Part shown: piece by piece, positions 44,183-45,225 of the stretch
Position numbering within the stretch: position 1 is the stretch's first letter
Layout of the letters: the number at the start of each line of letters is the position of its first letter
DNA from: a virus
Length of the DNA: 45,225 nucleotides
IMG/VR virus record: IMGVR_UViG_3300032018_000008
Span: 1-45,225 of that record
Strand: one strand, 5' to 3'
The notes under the pieces: model-generated
What the model was told of the DNA's origin: nothing
The model's database searches: none
The model's input: only the letters and a program-made list of their open reading frames with translations
Program-made: the position numbers and the translations under genes

Positions 44183-44204
44183 CTATTATTTATGTAATTC
44201 TTTT
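44153..44204. repeat. 20-bp direct repeat, two copies
   Basis: attatttatgtaattctttt occurs at 44153-44172 and 44185-44204. Each copy holds CATAAATA on the minus strand, one base off the T4 late consensus. The rest of 43807-44322 holds no gene I can support apart from the remnants listed. Confidence 0.75.
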
Positions 44205-44291
44205 GGTTAATTTGTTTGTTCTACGGGTTATGAGTCAACCGAAACAATAGCTAAATACATAGCAGAACAAGGATAATTTGTTCGCTTACAT

Positions 44292-44314
44292 CTGCGCGAC
44301 TAAAGATCACGCAG
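44292..44314 (-). repeat. tnpB-end-like hairpin, copy 2
   Basis: CTGCGCGA (44292-44299) pairs with TCACGCAG (44307-44314), with one G-T wobble, around a 7-nt loop. In the frame equal to copy 1 it reads A-stop-SLVA, with TGA where copy 1 has CGA. Confidence 0.6.
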
Positions 44315-44322
44315 TTTTACGC

Positions 44323-44373
44323 TCAATGATAAATCGTTCCGTTCACTAAAAAATCAGCTTTATTGTGTGCCAT
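44323..44373 (-). pseudogene. Very short frame cut off before hairpin copy 2 (16 codons)
   Basis: GGAGG precedes an ATG at 44373, but the frame MAHNKADFLVNGTIYH stops after 16 codons, 9 nt before hairpin copy 2. A good ribosome site before such a short frame suggests a gene truncated by insertion or deletion at the hairpin. Confidence 0.35.
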
Positions 44374-44374
44374 T

Positions 44375-44518
44375 TTAGCCTCCAATTCTTCCAATTTGCA
44401 CGAATGTGGTTTTGACGATAGGGGATTGATATACGGCAACATTTGCAAGTTTTAAAGTACACACCCAGCCTAAACCGTCATATTTGGCACATAAGGCATT
44501 AAATTTCTTTTTGCTCAT
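44375..44518 (-). CDS. Small hypothetical protein (47 aa)
   Basis: GGGAG lies 8 nt before ATG 44518. The protein is basic at the start (MSKKKFNALCAKYDGLGWVC) and continues TLKLANVAVYQSPIVKTTFV. No family recognised. Its stop is 1 nt before the next ATG. A sigma70-like promoter lies 190 nt upstream. Confidence 0.5.
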   Translation of the reverse strand: MSKKKFNALCAKYDGLGWVCTLKLANVAVYQSPIVKTTFVQIGRIGG

Positions 44519-44535
44519 ATCTTTCTCCCTATAAT

Positions 44536-44716
44536 TTAATTTTTTGGTTGTGGACGGCTGCCAGCTTTACTATCTGCTTCCACCGATTTAACACTTTCAT
44601 CGTATTGGGGAAATTCATCTAACTGCTTTACCCATTTGCCTTGCCTCTACTTGGATATACCGTTCGGGCTGACCTTTCCTTTACTCGCTACCTCAACCAA
44701 CGATTGAATTATGACA
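44536..44716 (-). pseudogene. Gene remnant with in-frame amber stop
   Basis: A frame without ATG reads QSLVEVASKGKVSPNGISK, then TAG (44647-44649), then RQGKWVKQLDEFPQYDESVK and AGSRPQPKN before TAA. A second overlapping frame reads GQPERYIQVEARQ over the same bases, so a frameshift is an alternative to the amber stop. Both ideas point to a decayed gene after the broken prs. Confidence 0.35.
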
Positions 44717-44736
44717 CGTCTAAATCAGGAAGTCAA
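44708..44736 (-). promoter_or_regulatory. Sigma70-like promoter at the end of the broken prs
   Basis: TTGACT (44731-44736) and CATAAT (44708-44713) are 17 bp apart. It lies across the end of the prs fragment and would serve the 47-aa gene. It is unrelated in flanking sequence to the four-copy promoter block. Confidence 0.5.
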
Positions 44737-45134
44737 GTATATAATTCACATAATTTACTTGTGTTACATCGCTATGCGGATCGTAAACCACCACGCTACT
44801 AAATTCTAGGCTATTAATAATCCGAGAAAATGCTTTAATACTAAATGCTTCTCCAGGATTACACACACGATCTTGCCGAGCATAAGGCACATATGGCATA
44901 GTTAAGAGTATCTCCTTGACATCCATTTGTCGCAATGCATCACTAATCATAACTAATGTCATTACATCATCAGCAGAAGTCAAAATAGCCTCAATTCTAA
45001 TAACATCAGATACAGCAATGATTGTGTCTAGGGTCTAGGGTCTAGTTGACTCTAATCTCTCCTCCCGGGAACTTTGCAATTTCCGGGAAGAATTGTGTTT
45101 TACCGACTGGTAAAATCTTGAATTTTGGTTTCAT
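44720..45134 (-). pseudogene. prs: Broken ribose-phosphate pyrophosphokinase (prs)
   Basis: ATG at 45134 opens MKPKFKILPVGKTQFFPEIA and KFPGGEIRVN, the Prs N-terminus, then stops at TAG beside a 7-bp repeat. The reading continues in another frame as IIAVSDVIRIEAILTSADDV, MTLVMISDALRQMD, PYVPYARQDRVCNPGEAFSI and VVVYDPHSDVT, clear Prs motifs including the YARQDR loop and the DPHSD segment. After DPHSDVT the match ends and the frame stops within 14 residues. The ribose-binding C-terminal part is missing. An intact enzyme (about 290-310 residues) would make PRPP for nucleotide and NAD synthesis, as in some T4-like phages. Confidence 0.8.
45027..45045 (-). repeat. 7-bp tandem repeat disrupting prs
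   Basis: TCTAGGG TCTAGGG TCTAG on the plus strand. If the ancestral reading was RVN-LDTI, the insertion adds 13 bp, a shift of +1. Confidence 0.75.
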
Positions 45135-45135
45135 A

Positions 45136-45225
45136 TTAACCACCAAACAATTTCTTAACCATTTTACGTTGTGCCAGTTGTTTATCAGTGTGTTCTACTG
45201 ATACAGGGTCCCCCGATTCTGTATA
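45136..45225 (-). CDS. 3' end of an upstream gene, start outside window
   Basis: Twenty-nine codons from the right edge read YTESGDPVSVEHTDKQLAQR then KMVKKLFGG before TAA. The stop is 1 nt before the prs ATG, so the two were an operon. Too little is present to identify it. Confidence 0.5.
   Translation of the reverse strand, partial: YTESGDPVSVEHTDKQLAQRKMVKKLFGG

Noticed and set aside
43850-44350. tRNA gene suggested by the hairpins near 43.98 and 44.30 kb
   Set aside because: No cloverleaf or TTCRA arm could be built. The two hairpins share a loop typical of another RNA type and encode a repeated peptide.
45103-45120. Hairpin TTTTACC/GGTAAAA as a terminator
   Set aside because: It lies inside the Prs N-terminal coding sequence and has no following T-run on the minus strand.

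Overview
The window is part of an AT-rich genome of a T4-like contractile-tailed phage. The evidence is the T4-type baseplate set in conserved order (gp25-6-7-8, gp5-27-53-48 homologues), a head-completion nuclease (gp4), gp26-type tail chaperone, and the T4 replication and late-transcription cluster gp33-gp59-gp32 beside an Rnl2-like RNA ligase. Late genes carry motifs close to the T4 late promoter (GATAAATA or AATAAATA against T4 TATAAATA). Early-type operons start at nearly perfect sigma70 promoters. The host cannot be named from the sequence.

Layout. 1-4786: a giant tail-fibre gene, read leftwards and cut by the left edge, with three arrays of a 17-residue repeat. 4847-13936: a second fibre-like protein, a 66-residue protein and three large virion proteins, the last with a DUF4815-type N-terminus. 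13977-23022: gp8, an enlarged gp7-like protein, gp6 and gp25. 23115-26553: an early-type block of small genes, including two proteins with tandem 9-residue TNTG repeats. 26848-33682: late genes for a DUF5675 protein, PAAR spike tip, gp5-like hub/spike with two candidate peptidoglycan-degrading domains, gp27-like, gp53 and gp48. 33724-38070, the only rightward block: gp4 nuclease, an unassigned protein, a tube-initiator-like protein, gp26-like chaperone with a probable -1 frameshift extension, and a candidate tape-measure protein. 38067-43747: leftward early/middle operon of gp32, gp59, gp33, RNA ligase, several unknowns and a third TNTG protein. 43807-45225: a degraded stretch with a broken prs gene, short gene remnants and two copies of a hairpin resembling tnpB 3' ends.

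How it works together. Four near-identical sigma70 promoters (25175, 26588, 42760, 43779) drive the leftward early operons. Three of them feed DUF7666/TNTG-repeat proteins. gp33 would then support late transcription from the GATAAATA-type promoters, which serve the baseplate, fibre and rightward tail genes. At the early/late junction the gp25 start codon lies in a 12-bp inverted repeat overlapped by a late promoter, the arrangement known from T4 gene e.

The strongest second-look items are the complete frameshift signal after the gp26-like gene, the gp25 hairpin switch, the repeat-copy changes in the giant fibre gene, the promoter-linked TNTG repeat family, and the tnpB-like remnants next to a prs gene broken by a 7-bp repeat expansion.
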